A stretch of DNA of 64,000 nt, taken from Brachionus manjavacas. Lineage: Eukaryota; Rotifera; Eurotatoria; Ploima; Brachionidae. The position numbers and the translations under genes are program-made. Within the stretch, counting starts at the first letter, position 1. Each line of letters begins with the position of its first letter. Below, piece by piece: positions 20,864 to 33,099 of the stretch. Location: NCBI GenBank assembly GCA_019054805.1, contig JAHQIY010000008.1, positions 1,225,501-1,289,500 on the forward strand, in the 5' to 3' direction. The notes under the pieces were generated by a model that saw only the letters and a program-made list of their open reading frames with translations, ran no database searches and was not told the DNA's origin.

Positions 20864-21806
20864 ATGACAATTCATTTATTAATTAAAAATTGATTAAATA
20901 ATTTTTAAAAAATTCGAAATGCGGAATAACTGACGATGATTTATTTTTTGACGGTAAAGAGCAAAATATTAAGCTAATCGATGAATTGGAAGAATCTAGC
21001 TTAATTAAAATCAGAATTTTTTTTAAGTCCCAAATTAAAGTCCAAGTCCGGACTTTTTTTTTATTTTCAAAAGTCTGGAAAAATGCTTTAACTGTAGTTG
21101 AGAATAAGGTAAAAATTTTCGTGATCTTCCGTTCCTGAATAATTACTCTACATGGAAAAACAGGAACATTTTTTTGAATAATTTTTAAAACCGGAGAAAA
21201 ATTGACTTGGGAATCTCAGAACGTCGAGTCATCAAGATTAAGATAATTTGTTATTTTAAAATACTTAAGGAACTTTTCTAGACAATTTATTCATCGTGGA
21301 AAAAAAATAAAAGTCTCTGACTCCGACTTTTGAAAAAAAAAGTCTGGACTTGGACTTGCCTTGACTTTTAAACAACTCTGATTAAAATATGTTTTTTGTC
21401 AAAAAAGAATAAAAATATTCTTTTTGGTTTTATTTTACTTCAAAAATTCATATAATTTTCTCAATATCAAACTAATCATGTTTAATTAAGTGTAAAAATT
21501 TAATATTTAAAAAATTGATAAAAAATGACTATTTTATTGCCTTGAATTTTTAAACAACTCTGATTAAAATATGTTTTTTGTCAAAAAAGAATAAATAAAA
21601 AAGGCTTCCTTTGTCAGTTTTTCTAAAAATCATGTCCATTCAATCCCATATTTATTTGTTTAAGAAAACTAATTCTAACTATTTTAATATTTAGATAAAG
21701 TAGAGATCAATAAAATTTTAGAAATTTGCTAAATTCTCCAAAATTTATTTTTAGGTGATGATGGAACTGTCAATTCCTACACGGCTGACCGTACCGGATG
21801 GATCGA
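20864..21806. other. Spacer with nested short duplications
   Basis: No gene. A stretch at about 21010-21380 contains opposed copies of aagtccaagtccgg and ctggacttggactt and ends in aacaactctga, like the MITE at 30231-30379. A block of about 40 bp (aacaactctgattaaaat and onward) occurs at 21371-21412 and again at 21552-21592. The 110-bp repeat copy 2 sits between these two copies. Confidence 0.5.
21428..21537. repeat. 110-bp direct repeat, copy 2
   Basis: Same orientation and nearly identical to 14379-14488, 7.05 kb away and on the other side of the Ty3 element. Confidence 0.85.
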
Positions 21807-22004
21807 TACAGTACATCCTAATACTAACTTCATCGCTTTCTTTTTCTTTCCTCTTCTTTCCTCTTCCTCTTCCTCTAAGAAAAAAGAAGGAAAAAGAAGG
21901 AAGAGGAAAGGAAGAGGAAAGGAAGAGGAAAGGAAGAGGAAAGGAAGAGGAAAGGAAGAGGAAAGGAAAAGAAAGCGATGAAGTTAGTTTTAGGATGTAC
22001 TGTA
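21807..22004. repeat. Foldback element with purine minisatellite core
   Basis: Arms begin tacagtacatccta and end taggatgtactgta. About 38 bases of each arm pair with a single mismatch. Between them is a pyrimidine tract and then about six copies of an 11-bp purine unit (ggaagaggaaa) on the plus strand. The strand asymmetry and mirror symmetry could form a hairpin or triplex. The 86-codon open frame across it is a by-product of the repeat. Confidence 0.8.
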
Positions 22005-22339
22005 AGTTCGACTAGTAAGGTCGGACGGTTTGGAACTCAAAAGTTACCGTTGGCCGGTCGATCGGATCGTTGGCGTTACGTTTTTATTAGAACCGCTGTA
22101 TTGCTGTATAAATTTAAATTTTTTAAGGTATGGTAATAAAAGTTATAAATAGGATGATTCAAGACTCAAAAAAAATCATTTAAAAATTTTGTAAATGAAG
22201 AAACAATAATACCCTTAGAAACTATTAGAATTATTTATTTAGAATATGTTATTCCCGTGGCAGATTATTTTATAATAATGAATAAATATTAATACAGTAT
22301 TGTGAAAAAGTTAATAAGTTAAAAGTTTTCATGCATAAA

Positions 22340-23175
22340 GAATATTATTGATCAAAATAATCAAACGAATTCATACGACGATCGTCCAAGATCTGGAAAC
22401 CTAAGATTTCTACTATCAAAGATGATTGCTATATAGTTCGTTTGGTAAAAAAAATAGAGCTTCGCCATCACATATTTCAGATCATAACTGGAAAATGGCA
22501 GAAAAGCATCAGATTCTCTGGTTAGACGAAGTTTATTAGAAGGAAAACTCGAATGGAAGTATGCGGTTCGAAAACCAAGATTAACATAATCTAAAAAAAG
22601 GGAGAAAAATTTCTGTCGCAATGTAAAATCATGGAACAAGGGTAAATGGGAACAAATAATGTTCAGTGACGAAATGAACATTGAAGTAGACAATAGAGAA
22701 AATCGAATTCAGATAAGAATGATGCCATCAGAGAAGTATAATGAAGATTGCATTATCAAAAGAACAAAGCAAGGAAGTGGTTCCATTGGAATTTGGTACT
22801 TTTTTCTATATTTGACGGAAGGCTTAATTCTCACAGATATGCTGATAATGCTGATATTTTAGGAGATAACTTACTTCCATTAATGGATATGTTAAGAGAA
22901 GAAGAGGCCTTCATATTTTAGCAAGACAATGCCCTTTGTCATCGTGCCAAATTAGTGAAGAGAAATACTGAATATTGAAGTCTTAGCTTGGTCTTAGCTT
23001 GAAAAGCCCAGACACGAATTGCATCTAAAATTTATGGAGTACCAAGGTAATGATGGATGAGCTGAAGGAAATCGTCCCAATTATTCTAAATAATTTTAGA
23101 GAACTTTGTAGACTCAATTTCAAAAAGAATTAGTGAGTGTTTGAAAATAAAGGCGGTTCAGCTCGTTATTAGAGG
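22340..23175 (+). pseudogene. Tc1-like transposase pseudogene, copy 1
   Basis: Broken frames give, in order, an HTH remnant (DDRPRSGNLRF), a block with the first catalytic Asp (FSDEMNIEVD), EDCIIKRTKQGSGSIGIW, QDNAPCHRAKLVKR with the second Asp, and SKRISECLKIKAVQLVIRG near the C-terminus. Several stops and a deletion of about 25 bp after GIW inactivate it. It shares long near-identical stretches with the minus-strand copy at 61640-62460, so both descend from one family. Confidence 0.8.
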
Positions 23176-23380
23176 TATTATTTAATTACTTTCTTAACTT
23201 TTTCACATTTAAAAAATTTTAGCATTTTGGATAAATAAATATTTATGGGGCTGACAAAAAAAAACTTTTTTTTACTGACAAATTAGTTCATTTTATAACA
23301 AATTAATTTAACCAAAGACCAAAAAAATGATAGTTTAACAAATGACATTAAGTCATAACAAATAAATTTATCATAAGACT

Positions 23381-23490
23381 AAGCCTGGTGATGTATAATG
23401 TTTGAGGGAGCATCATATTTTAGTTTCAAGATAGATCGAATCTTTTTGATGCTAGTTTCTGAAAGTGAGTTTAAACAAAGAAAAGAAAAG
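23381..23490 (-). pseudogene. Fragment of a non-LTR retrotransposon
   Basis: The words gatgtataatgtttgaggg, agcatcatattttag and ttctgaaagtgagtttaaa closely match the minus-strand LINE at 46860-46985. Only about 110 bp remain and nothing functional survives. Confidence 0.55.
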
Positions 23491-23749
23491 TAGTAAATTA
23501 ATTTGATTTTTTTCTTTTTTTACCCCTCTTTTATGTAATCTAGACCTTAAAATTTTAAATTTTAAATTAATGGACTAATAAATTATTTATGAAAATTAAT
23601 GCGATTTGTAAATCATATTTTTTTTTAAATGTAATTTGTATTTTTGTGCTACTTTTTCAATTTGCCTATGAGGCTTTAATTTTTTTTAAAATAAAATAAA
23701 AAAATAAAGTAGTAATAAAATATTTGTACTTTAATAAATAAAAAATAAA

Positions 23750-24107
23750 TATAATACTGTCGATGGTAATGGCAAACCAAAAGGATTTTTTATGATGATG
23801 GTGAAGAAGAATAAGACGTTGTTTCAGCAGACTCAACGACAAAAACTATTTCAAAAACAGGAACCAAACATTGGAAAAAGAATCAAGAATTTATAAATTT
23901 CAGTTCATTAACACTGTAAAGACCAAACTAAAAATAAGACTTTTTTATAAAGCTAATCTTTTTCTAAATTTTAAAATTTTTTATTTTCTTTTAGATTTTA
24001 GTATAATGAACAAAATAGAATAAATTTTTTAAAAGTCTAATAGAGCTTCCTTTAGCTATTCATAATAAAAGACGGTGTCAAATTGACACCGGTCATTCTA
24101 GTGTTAA
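23750..24107 (+). mobile_element. Possible piggyBac-type relic
   Basis: A palindrome ggtgtcaaattgacacc at 24074-24090 is followed by ggtcattctagtg and TTAA at 24104-24107. This resembles the end of a piggyBac-type element, whose target site is TTAA. Upstream, about 45 codons of broken frame (ending GTKHWKKNQEF) could be the start of a transposase. No opposite end was found, so the call is tentative. Confidence 0.35.
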
Positions 24108-24217
24108 TTATTTAAAAATAAAACTTTTTTATAGTTTATTCAATTATTTTTTGATTGATCGAAATATTCCATTATTTTATAAAAAGTAAAAAATCTAAAA
24201 AAATTTATAGTCATCAA

Positions 24218-27200
24218 CTAAAGCCAATTGGTAACAGAGCTTAAGTAAGAATCCATCCATCTTTTATTTAGACTGACGGTTTCTAGCGACTCTTGGAAGG
24301 CATTTACTGCAATTCCTAGATCAGGATGCTGTTGTTGGAAAAGCTTTAAGCTATTTAATTCAAATTGTGTATTGAAATTTTTCAGAACATTTTTGACCAA
24401 ATTAGCCAAGGTGAATGAAATATCACCAAACTTGAGCAGTAGATCATCCCACTTTTCGTCAATAAAGTCAAAAGCAAGCTTTCGACCTATAGCATTATTG
24501 GCCACATCAATAATAATAGACGTCATATCTTGTCTGCGAACAACACTTTCATCATACGATAAAGACAAGATGCTAAAAAATTTTTTAAAATTAATTTCTT
24601 CTAAAATGGATATCTTTACTATTTTAAAAGGTTGAAATTCTGAGTGTGAGTCAACGATCTTAGCATTCGAAGCTTTTCAGAGTTGTCACTTGTATTTTTA
24701 GCCATTTCCAACATAGCAATCCATGTCGAATCATTTGCATACTTAGCGATTGTTTGGTAAACAATTGTTTTAAAATTTGCTGGAATCCTTGAGTTTAGTT
24801 TAAAAAAAATTTTGAAAAAAAATAAGTTGGTGAGAGAGTGAAGTTGAGAGCATGGATCCCGAACAATTGGCGGAATGATCTCAAAATTAGTCAAGAAAAT
24901 GCTGTTAATAAATTTAAAGTTGTTGAAGTAGAAAAAAATTTCATACCCACACTATTGTTGTAATATTTTTATATTTAAGTCTGATAGGCAAAAAAAAGAG
25001 TAAAAATTTATTTAATAAACTAAATTTTGAAAATTATTTAGTTTTAAAAAATTATGTCAAAATTCTATTTTTTAAAGGATCATTAAAAATCGGAAAAAAT
25101 CTTTTGACAAATTATAGTATTAAAAATGCTTTCACAAAATAAAACACGTCTAAAGTTTGGAGGTGTTTTTATGGTCATAGGTATCGCAATGACCTCTTAG
25201 ATTTGATAATATACCAAGACAGGTATTGATTAGTTTGGACAAAAAAATGCTCCTAAAGTTGCCAAAAATAAATTTTTGTACCATTTTTAAAGGACAAAAG
25301 CCAACTTTTAAGTTGAAGATTTTTTAATCTATGTTTCAGGAGCCCTAAAATGACCTATAATTAATCTTCTAACTTTATAACAAAATTCAAAAAGAGAAAA
25401 AATAGACTCTTATGAGACAATATTTTTTTATTTATTTGTTTATTTGTTTTCTGTACCGAGCCAGACCTTTTTCAGAACATATTCCTTTTCATTTTTTTTC
25501 ATACAATAAGTCTAAGTGCTAATTTGTTTAGAGTAGTAGTTCTCTTTATTTTATGCATAAAATATAATTTTGGTACAATTCTAATAAATTTGGGGCAAAA
25601 ACTTAATAAACTCCTCCACAAGTTGAAACATTATGGTATCAGTGGTAATTTACACAGGTGGATTGAATCCTTTTTGATTGGTAGGAAGCAGCGTGTTGTT
25701 CTTGGTCATTCAACATCTGAGTGGCTAGAAGTTACGAGTGGAGTTCCACAGGGTTCAGTCCTCGGTCCATTACTTTTTGTGATTTTTATTAATGACCTTC
25801 CCGAAAGATTCAAGAGCATATGCTCACTTTACGCAGACGATTGTAAGATCTATTGCGTCTTCAATAAAACCAATGAAAACTTGATGAAACAGCAGCTTCA
25901 AGCGGATATTGACGAGCTAGTGAAATGGTGTAGGGAGTGGTCAATGGGCCTTAATATCGAAAAGTGTGAGATAATGCATATTGGCAAAAACAATCCGAAG
26001 AACGAATTTTTTATTTCAAGCAGCAAAGGTGTTCAGAAGTTAGCAGTTGCAACCGAGCAAAGGGATTTGGGCGTAATGGTGACAAGTGATATGAAATGGA
26101 GTAAGCAGGTCAGCACGTCGGCTTCAAGAGCGAATAGAATCTTGGGGTTAGTCTTAAATGGCTTGAGTAATCGCAGTGAGAACGTTATTTGTAAGATGTA
26201 TAAGAGTCTGGTTCGGCCTCATTTAGAGTTTGCTGTTTCGACATGGAACCCATACCTAAAGAAGGACATTAATGCGCTTGAAAAGGTACAGAGAAGAGCA
26301 ACGCGTTCTATCTCAGGTTTATCGAATCTAGAGTATCCAGAACGACTAAGAAGGCTAAAACTTACAACACTTAAAACAAGAAGAAAGAGAGGTGATTTAA
26401 TACAAATGTTTAAGTTTCTCAATAATTACGATCAAGTCATCTGGTATAAACAACCAGACAAGGTTTTTGGTGTAAATAAAACAAGAGGCAACAACTACAG
26501 GTTAAGAAGAGAAATTGTCAAAAACTGTGCAACAAGATTCAACTTTTTCACCAACAGAATAGTCAATGATTGGAATCAGCTTGGAAACAAAGTTATAGAA
26601 TCAAAATCAACAAACATTTTTAAAACTAATTTAGACATACTTTTGAAAGACTAAATTATTGCTTATGGTCTGGATATAACCGGACTTAACGCGAAAGCGT
26701 AGCAATTATAATTACTACTCCTACTACTACTACTACTACTAATAAATTTGGGGCAAAAACTTAATATTTTGAGGAATTTTATTTAAAATTTGGGGCATCA
26801 CATATAAAAACCCTTAATTATAAGAGATTTACTATGAGGGAATTTAGTAGGTCCCTTAAATTCACAATTAGGATCAAATGTATCACTGTTCAAGTCAATC
26901 AGCTGTAACAACAGAACAAACATCATAATCAGCAATAACTTCACACAATTTAAAAATTTTTAATTTTGAAAATTTAATTTTTACTTTGCCACTTCAAAAA
27001 TCAATCTTGATGAACTGAAAAAAAAGGGTTAAAACTTGTAAATACTGGCTAAAAAACTTATATTATCAACATGTCATAGCGGTCTCTAGTAGATTAAATC
27101 TCTGTCAAGTACCTTTGCAAGCAAGTTTACCAAAAGGCCATGGAAAATACGATGAGCACATTTCAACCTAACCAAGCTTCTCAAACAATTCCAGTAATGG

Positions 27201-30200
27201 TCAATGAAAATGAATTTGCTAGCCATAAAGAAAAAAAAGGAAGAGGAACAAAAAAGAATCAGAATTTTTTGTCTTTTTATGCTTCACATTTTTGACTTTT
27301 ATGTTTTTAAGTTAAAAATGTATTTTGAGTTTTCTCTCTAAGATCTTATATATTCTTTTAAAAATAATATTCTGTAAAATTTTTATTTAAGATCACAAAA
27401 AAAATTCTTAGCTTAACAATTCCTGAGATAATTTTTCAGGATTATAAAAGAAATTAGTAAAAAATATCATTTTTTTAACTCAATTTTTTACGAAAAAGCA
27501 GTCACACTAGTAATGTCTAATTAAAAAAAATGTTTAAAAAGCAACCCTAATCAGGAAGTATTTTAATTTTCTTGTTCATTTATACAAAATCTTCTAATCT
27601 AAAACAACTTTAAATTAAGATACAGCACTTACAGAATAGATTTTACTGCCATTCTGCACATTACTCGTGTTCCATGTCTCTAAACAGTACTCTTCGTGGA
27701 TTTACTGTTCTCCATTCATAACCAGGTTGTTATAATACTCCCAAGCTTTGTCTATGCAATCTTGATTGCCAAATTTACACATTAAATTAATAGTCGATGT
27801 TTGTAAATTACTAAATAAATTAAAATAATTAATTTTTTTCAATATTTTTCCCATTTTTTATTTACAGTTCATTTGCATCATCTTGCTCATTCCATCCATT
27901 CTTCTGATAAATCGGTTCAATTAAGCTCATGTAATATTTCTTTAAAAAAAATAATAATAAAATGAATTAAATTTAGTCGCCAAGATTGTTTTAAATTACG
28001 TTAAATTTAGAAGAAGTAAAAAAATCAGTCTGAAGCATGGTGCTGATGTAATTCAGACCATTGAGAGCAGCTGTGAAAGGTAATGGATCAAGTTCTTTTG
28101 TCAAGTATTTAGTAATGTTCAAAAAGACAATTTGATCAACGATTTCAGCACGTCCCAAATTATATGTATCATCTAAAATTTGAGCTCTATTAATCGGATT
28201 TATGATCGAGTGATTTAGTTCCAACTGCTCAATAAGTTTTTTCCAATTTTCTAGATCATAATTAACTCGGTAAAAGCCCGCATGCTGTAAATTTCCAATT
28301 ACCCAACTATTTGAGCTATTCAAATTTATTTCGACTAAAAGAAATCTTTAATCAATTGGGCATTGCAAATTAAAAAAAAAAACTCTATCATTTTTTATCC
28401 TTGAATTTAAAAAAAAGCTTTGAATTTTTTAATTCTCATAATTCTTTAAGGAATTCAACTTATTTAAAAAGTTTTAGAAAATACTACTGAGTTATTTTTT
28501 TGTATTCACAATGCCATCTTCTATTTAATCAGCTTTTTTTTAAATACTTTTGCTATCTTCCGGTTTTAGCCAAATTGGAACGTTTTCAAAGTTGAAATTA
28601 AGCTCTTGGCATGTAGTGTAAGTGAAGGGGACGTACCATCGGTATTCATTGTATTCCGAAGTATTTTGAACACGGTTCTCCGGGTTTAGTAAGAACCATT
28701 TTTGAGTCACAATTAATTTATTATTTGTATAATCTCTTTTAACAGAGACTACGGGATAACCTTTTCTAAGGGTCCAGGTATCCATAATTTTTTTTACTGT
28801 TAGATTTTTTTCCAGAGTTCCATCTTGATTAGCTTGTACCGTTAAGGCTTCCCATAAATCATTCTGTTCAGCATTCGAATACTCATGTTTTCTTAAGTAC
28901 CTCTTGGTATTTTAATAAAAAATTAACTTTAATTTAGAAATAAAAAAAAATTATTAATTGAAAATTTAAATATCTCTTATTGAAATCAAAAAATGAAAAT
29001 ATATTTCACTCAATTCGATTACCTTGAAATTCAATAAAAGAGAAAGAATTTTCTAAAATTTTAAAAAACGAAAACTAAAATAACTTTTATTATTATCAAT
29101 TAAATTTTTAAATAAAATTAAGATAAAATACATTAACTGTGGTAAATTAAAATAAATTTAAATAAATATTTTACATATTTTAAGAAATTGAATTTTAATT
29201 TTTAAAATAAAAAAACCAACAAGAAAAAAATTGAATAAAAAAACAGAAGTTGAAAATAGAAAATTCTGCCAAAGATTATTTTTAAAGTCAACTCCAGTAG
29301 TCTGTTTAAAATTTAGTTAAAAAAATTAATTAATTTCGGAAATTAGAGTTTACAATAGATTTCTAAATTATAATATTCTCATGTCATTGTCAAAATATAG
29401 ATAGATGCTATCTTTTCTTTATCTTAAATTAATTTACCAGTATCATTTGATTCACCATCAGTAATTTTAGAAGTTGCCGGGATTTCTAAGAAGCAACATT
29501 ATGTGTCTAACTTTTCTCTTTTCTCCAAAATCGATCTTAACTCAATTTCCTGCACTGGAGATTTAATTTTATTTACAACCACTTCAGAACGACTTTATCT
29601 TTAAATGGAGATTCCAGCATCAAGAATACGTAAAACATTTAAAAATTTGAAAGTAAATCTAACACTAGAAAAACCACTCAGAGACACTTTTATTACAAAA
29701 ATAGAAGCTCAGAAGAGGAAGTCAATAAAAAATAAAGCAAAACAAATAATTATTTTTAAAAAGTTCTAATATTTTGTCGTCAATCGATAGAATAAATAAA
29801 CTGAAACAATTTTTTTAACTATTGAAAATGATAATTCAAATGCAAGTAATTAATTATTTAACATTGGAGGTAGCTTTACCAAACAAAAATCATTTACCGA
29901 TTTTGAAAAAATTTTTTTTCTGAAATTTTTATTTTAATTTTTTTTAATCAATAAAATTCAGTAAGCGAGTAATTTACATTAAATATTTTTTCATCAATCT
30001 CTGAAGATTATTTTCTTTACTTTTTCCTAGAAGAGAAAATAAAAAGGAAGAAAAAACAGGAAGAATATCTTAAACAGGATCTCCTAAGGATTCTAGTCTT
30101 GACTAAAATCTTATTCAGTTCATGATAATTTCTTAATCAAGTTCAGTATAGGATCCTACAAATCCTAAACAGGAAAAGGTATAATTTTTTAACAAGTAAC

Positions 30201-33099
30201 TAATAGGATCCTTTATGTTCTTTATTTAAATTCAGAGTTGTTTTTATAAAGGAAAAGTCTGAAGTTAATGCCAAAAACACTAAAATTAAAGTGGAAGTTC
30301 GAACTTTGACTTTAATTTGAAAATAAATAAATAATAAGTTTTTGACATGGATTTGTCATGACTATTAAACAACTCTGAAAAAATTGATGATAAATTTACA
30401 ATGACTCTAATTAGATTATGTAATTTACAAAAGATCGAAACTAAATTGCAAATTATATATTAGAAAATAATAAAAATAAATTTAAGGAATAATAAGAGGT
30501 TGGTTAAGATAGAAGCGTTTAATTTAATCTTTGGATTCAATAATATTCATTTTTTTAAAGATTAACTTTAAATTAATATTTTGATATCTTTTATCTATAA
30601 CGGTAGAAATTAGTTAAAAATAACTTAAAACAATTAAATGTCAATTTGTAATTTATGAACTATTGAGTACTTATTTAAGGTAAATAATCTTAAATAGTAT
30701 TTCAAAATAATTCTTTTTTTTTTACATAAATCATAGAAAACTTTTTTTGTCTCATCTCATTTAAATTTTTAATTTTTTTTATTCTAGCTTGTTTTTAACT
30801 TTATTTTCTTTTATAATTTTTTTGTTTATTTCTTTTTAATCTGAATGAGAATTAGCTCATCACTGATAAACAAATAAATAAACACAAAATATCTTATAAT
30901 AATTAAAAATGGAATCATCAAAGAAAAAAAGAGATTTTTTCTTAAAATAAATGATTTTGATCAAATAAATTCTTAAATTCTTTTTTCTTAAAAAAATAAG
31001 ATAAAAAAATTATAATAATTAAAACAATTTTTTTTAAAGCAAGGTATAATAACAATGAAATCAGTGAAAAGACAAAAGAAGAGTTGAAATAAATAAAAAA
31101 TGAAATCTAAATGACATCTTAAAGTCAACATTTGGAATATTTTTAAAAATAAAGGGAATAAAATTATTAATTATCGTTTTTAATACTTTTCCGATAAATT
31201 GAATTGAAATTGTAATTTTTTTAATTTAAAATGTATCTTTACCGTGACTCCTTTCTTGAATGTATTTTCTGTTAAGAAAGCGTTCATCATTCTAATAATA
31301 CTAGCACCCTTCATCAAAATTTAAAATAAAAAAAATTAATTTAGTTTAAAATTTACTTTGCCATAACTTATTCCATCGAAAAGCGACGCTATTTCATTTG
31401 GATCATTAACTTCAACACTAATTGGGTGACTTGATTCAAGACTGTCCTGTATAAATGGTCCGAGTTCAGAAACAAAAAAAAAGTCCAACTTCGTAACAAA
31501 AATTCAATTTTTTGTTCGACTAAATAACACAGCTAAAAAGTTACATCTCTCCATTCCGGATGAGAGTGGTTAAGACCAAGATACTCCACCCAGGAAGCGA
31601 ACCCTTCATTGAGCCATAAATCATTCCACCACCGCATGGTTACCAAATTACCAAACTAAAATACATAAATATCAAACTTGGCATTTAAGAGCCCTAATCT
31701 CTATTACCCATTGGTGTGCCAATTCATGAGATACTACCAGAGACACTCTACGCTTATTTGCTATGGTATCTGATATGTTATTGTACAAAAGAGAAGTTTC
31801 ACGATAGGTAATTAAACCCCAATTTTCCATGGCCTTTAAAAGCAATTATTTTGTTATATTAAAAAAAAAATTTCTTACACCCGAATTAAAATCTGGAATT
31901 GAAATTTGAGCTAAAAAAAATAAAATAAAAAAAAATAAATAAAAAAATCAAAAAAAAACTTGATTTTGGCAGTGGATACGGCACATCAAAATAATCGACA
32001 AAAAAGTCGATTATTGTAGCCGCTTCATCAAGACCAAAAGTTCCTTCGCCCTTTTCTATCGCTTCGGGCCTAGCAGCTACTTCTACAGAAATATTCTTGT
32101 CTGTTGTTGCTAAAATCGATTCAAACTCGGCAATGACATAAGCGACTAAGTAAGTTGACATCGGAACAGTTTGGTTAAAGTGGTCAACTTCCCATTCTGC
32201 ATCGTTTGAATACGGCTCAGTGAAAGCGATCGGATTGTTGGCAAAGGATTTGTGTGTTTTTGGCCGAATTATTCTCATCGTAAATTTGGCTTTGAGAGCT
32301 GGTTCATCAAAGCATGGAAATGCTCTTCGAGCATAAGTTGGTTGAAATTTAGTAGTGGCCAGACTAAAATTTAGAATTAATTTCAATAAATTAAATTAAA
32401 AATAATTTACTAATGTTTTTTATTATTTTTATCTGAAAATGAACTCCGGTAAAATCCATACAACTTGTCCAATATGACACCTTCGAACTTAAGCCCTAAG
32501 CTATAATTACTATCTTGTTTACAATTTTGATTTAAATAAAGAGTAACAAAGTCTTTTTTTGTATCAAACTCAAAATCAGAAGTAATTTTCAGCTCTGGAT
32601 CGTTTTGGGAAGAAAAATTGCCAATGGTTAGATTTAAATCTTTTTGGTGAAAAACAATTTTGTTAGTCGGCTTGACACATTGAAAATGCATTTCAATCCA
32701 ACCCTCGAACGTGAAAGCTTTCGAGCCGTATTTTTCACTAGGTCCGACATAAGGCTTTATTTCTAAATCGTACCAAAATGGCACAAGGTCCTCGGGAAGT
32801 CTAACATTCAGCCCAGGCGAGAGTGTGGTTGTTTTGACTGGAGTTGATGGACACGTATCAGGCCATTCTTCAAACTAGGGCTTTATTCTTTTATTTGGCT
32901 TTTGGAAAGTCTTACCTTGGAACAGATTTGGATTACTGCATAGATATGGCTTGCATTGACGATTCAGCTGGTCATCGTCTAGCTGAGTACCACTGCAAGA
33001 TTTTCCAAAGTAAGTTGCGATAATGGCTACGACTAAAACAGTGGCAAATGCAACCGAGGCAATTATTAGATTTCTTTTTGCGATTTGAACTTTTTCCAT
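24218..33099 (-). CDS. Aminopeptidase N-like M1 metalloprotease, membrane-anchored
   Basis: Fourteen exons join in phase to 967 codons: 33099-32916, 32867-32411, 32363-31960, 31910-31879, 31833-31708, 31655-31545, 31488-31357, 31308-31243, 28902-28548, 28334-28000, 27939-27866, 27810-27706, 24787-24620 and 24572-24218. Residues about 11-31 form a signal-anchor helix, so this is a type II ectoenzyme that trims N-terminal residues from peptides at the cell surface. The exopeptidase motif GAMEN spans 359-363. The zinc site is HELAH (395-399) with the third ligand in NEGFAS at E418, and the family Tyr is in FDGISYGK (Y480). An ERAP1_C-type region fills about 620-967. All catalytic residues are present. 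Introns 8 (2.3 kb) and 12 (2.9 kb) have been enlarged by mobile DNA. A stop-like TAA at the end of exon 12 lies in the intron if the donor is gaaca|gtaaat. Confidence 0.92.
25425..25492 (-). repeat. 3' end of a minus-strand LINE
   Basis: The reverse complement reads ggtctggctcggtacagaaa followed by caaataaacaaataaat. This is the same 3' tail as in the LINE copies at 46465, 49500 and 53100. Only the tail survives. It lies in aminopeptidase intron 12, just upstream of the separate plus-strand LINE. Confidence 0.6.
25609..26738 (+). mobile_element. 5'-truncated LINE insertion in aminopeptidase intron 12
   Basis: The insertion is flanked by a 28-bp exact target duplication at 25581-25608 and 26739-26766. 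The 3' end carries a run of act triplets. It lies antisense to the host gene. The frame runs unbroken to a stop at 26654, and the true element starts after the left duplication. Residues upstream of that point in the same frame come from intron sequence. The exact duplication and open frame point to a fairly young insertion. The tail differs from the aaataaataaa-tailed family elsewhere in the window. Confidence 0.9.
25610..26654 (+). CDS. LINE reverse transcriptase, C-terminal part
   Basis: Open for about 347 codons but lacking the N-terminal fingers and endonuclease, so it cannot work alone. It starts at [18 protein letters not shown]. Next come RKQRVVLG, the palm motif [12 protein letters not shown], and the catalytic block YADDCKIY. 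The thumb follows, with [13 protein letters not shown] and [12 protein letters not shown], then [20 protein letters not shown], typical of CR1- or jockey-like enzymes. No stop or frameshift interrupts the retained part. There is no start codon of its own near the junction, so expression is unlikely. Confidence 0.85.
28903..31242 (-). other. Long intron 8 of the aminopeptidase gene
   Basis: The donor is acg|gtaaag and the acceptor ccaag|agg. It is AT-rich throughout. It contains the MITE at 30231-30379. At 29438-29605 there is a plus-strand open stretch of about 55 codons without a start codon that I do not recognise; it could be a relic of a mobile element. No exon is needed here to keep the frame. 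Confidence 0.55.
30231..30379. repeat. MITE with 13-bp perfect terminal inverted repeats
   Basis: Begins ttcagagttgttt and ends aaacaactctgaa. Internally gaagttcgaactttgac suggests further inverted structure. The right end and the gtccaagtcc/ggacttgg words recur in the spacer at 21010-21412, so it is a family. It is non-coding and lies within an intron. Confidence 0.75.

Noticed and set aside
21755-22015. 86-residue Lys/Arg/Glu-rich protein
   Set aside because: The composition comes entirely from the purine minisatellite in a foldback element.
25524-25608. N-terminal 28 residues of the LINE frame in the aminopeptidase intron
   Set aside because: They lie upstream of or within the target duplication, so they are intron sequence that happens to be in frame.
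27600-27705. Stop codon after aminopeptidase exon 12, suggesting a pseudogene
   Set aside because: A gt donor two bases before the stop joins in phase to an acceptor at 24787 and recovers the family sequence, so the stop is intronic.
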